From Psilocybe azurescens (taxonomy: Eukaryota > Basidiomycota > Agaricomycetes > Agaricales > Agrocybaceae): a stretch of DNA of 45,184 nucleotides. The position numbers were made by a program, and so were the translations under genes. This document shows, one piece after another, positions 44,873 to 45,184 of the stretch. The first letter of the stretch is position 1. Each line of letters begins with the position of its first letter. The notes below the pieces were generated by a model that worked only from the letters and a program-made list of their open reading frames with translations, did no database searches and was not told the origin of the DNA. The stretch is taken from NCBI GenBank assembly GCA_023853785.1, contig JAJIRX010000950.1, positions 1-45,184 on the forward strand, in the 5' to 3' direction.

Positions 44873-45184
44873 ACCATAGTTAAGCACAGTTGTGGAAAGA
44901 AGAGTGATGTCAGAGTTTCATTTTGTCAAACAACATGGGAACCAAAGCAGAAACAAAATACTTGACATGTCACAACTTTTAAAAGACAACCACCTCATTG
45001 CTCCCAAACCCAATCAACGATGCCTCATCTATTCTCTATCAAATGCATCAAATCCACTTTCTTTTCATCCCCTGCTTCCCAAAACACCTCTTTGTTGCAT
45101 CTGAACCCCTAATGCACAAGACACTCCAAGAAGTGCTCAAAAACTTGAAGCTGATCTTGCAAAACTATATGGTTAGAGAAACAG
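44873..45184. other. Sequence after the gypsy element, nothing recognised
   Basis: No 3' LTR or coding domain is seen. A weak resemblance to 40890-40925 (ACAAAATG...CAAAGTCACC type words) was noticed but is too short to claim. Confidence 0.35.

Overview
The window looks like a repeat-rich, accessory part of a mushroom-forming basidiomycete (Agaricomycete) genome. Every gene I can resolve has short introns of about 45-63 nt with GT...AG borders. Protein families recur that I know from Agaricomycetes: Tnp2-type transposases, a chromodomain Ty3/gypsy element, a WD40 family and several dispersed uncharacterised families. No housekeeping gene is visible. Family assignments come from remembered motifs, not from a search.

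Layout. 0.8-7.8 kb holds one Tnp2 transposase gene (2867-6957) with an unknown multi-exon gene upstream (836-2804) and a convergent Ser/Thr/Pro-rich gene downstream (7094-7759). 7.8-13.2 kb is a transposon graveyard: a Tc1-like remnant, a minisatellite, an LTR-like copy, an element terminus, a 648-bp duplication and an array of GC-rich hairpins. 13.2-32.95 kb is the most interesting part. It is bounded by a 43-bp inverted repeat (36 of 43 positions identical) and contains, in order, an uncharacterised protein gene (minus), a block of palindromic GGAT/ATCC repeats, a WD40 gene (minus) and three small uncharacterised genes (plus, minus, plus), then a satellite and more palindromes, and finally a second Tnp2 transposase gene (plus). 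That second transposase is interrupted by a 2.45-kb nested element with its own subterminal repeats, a tRNA-like sequence and a GC-rich repetitive island. 33-38.5 kb is mostly AT- or CT-rich non-coding repeat debris. 38.6-44.9 kb is a degenerate Ty3/gypsy chromovirus with gag, protease, reverse transcriptase, RNase H, integrase and chromodomain in order; part of protease to early RT is present twice.

How it may fit together. I read 13.2-32.95 kb as one large class II element in which Tnp2 could mobilise about five passenger genes. The passenger genes' functions are unknown.

A caution for all genes: most frame breaks are single-base changes inside homopolymer runs, which fits assembly error at least as well as decay. 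Genes called disrupted here may be intact in the organism.
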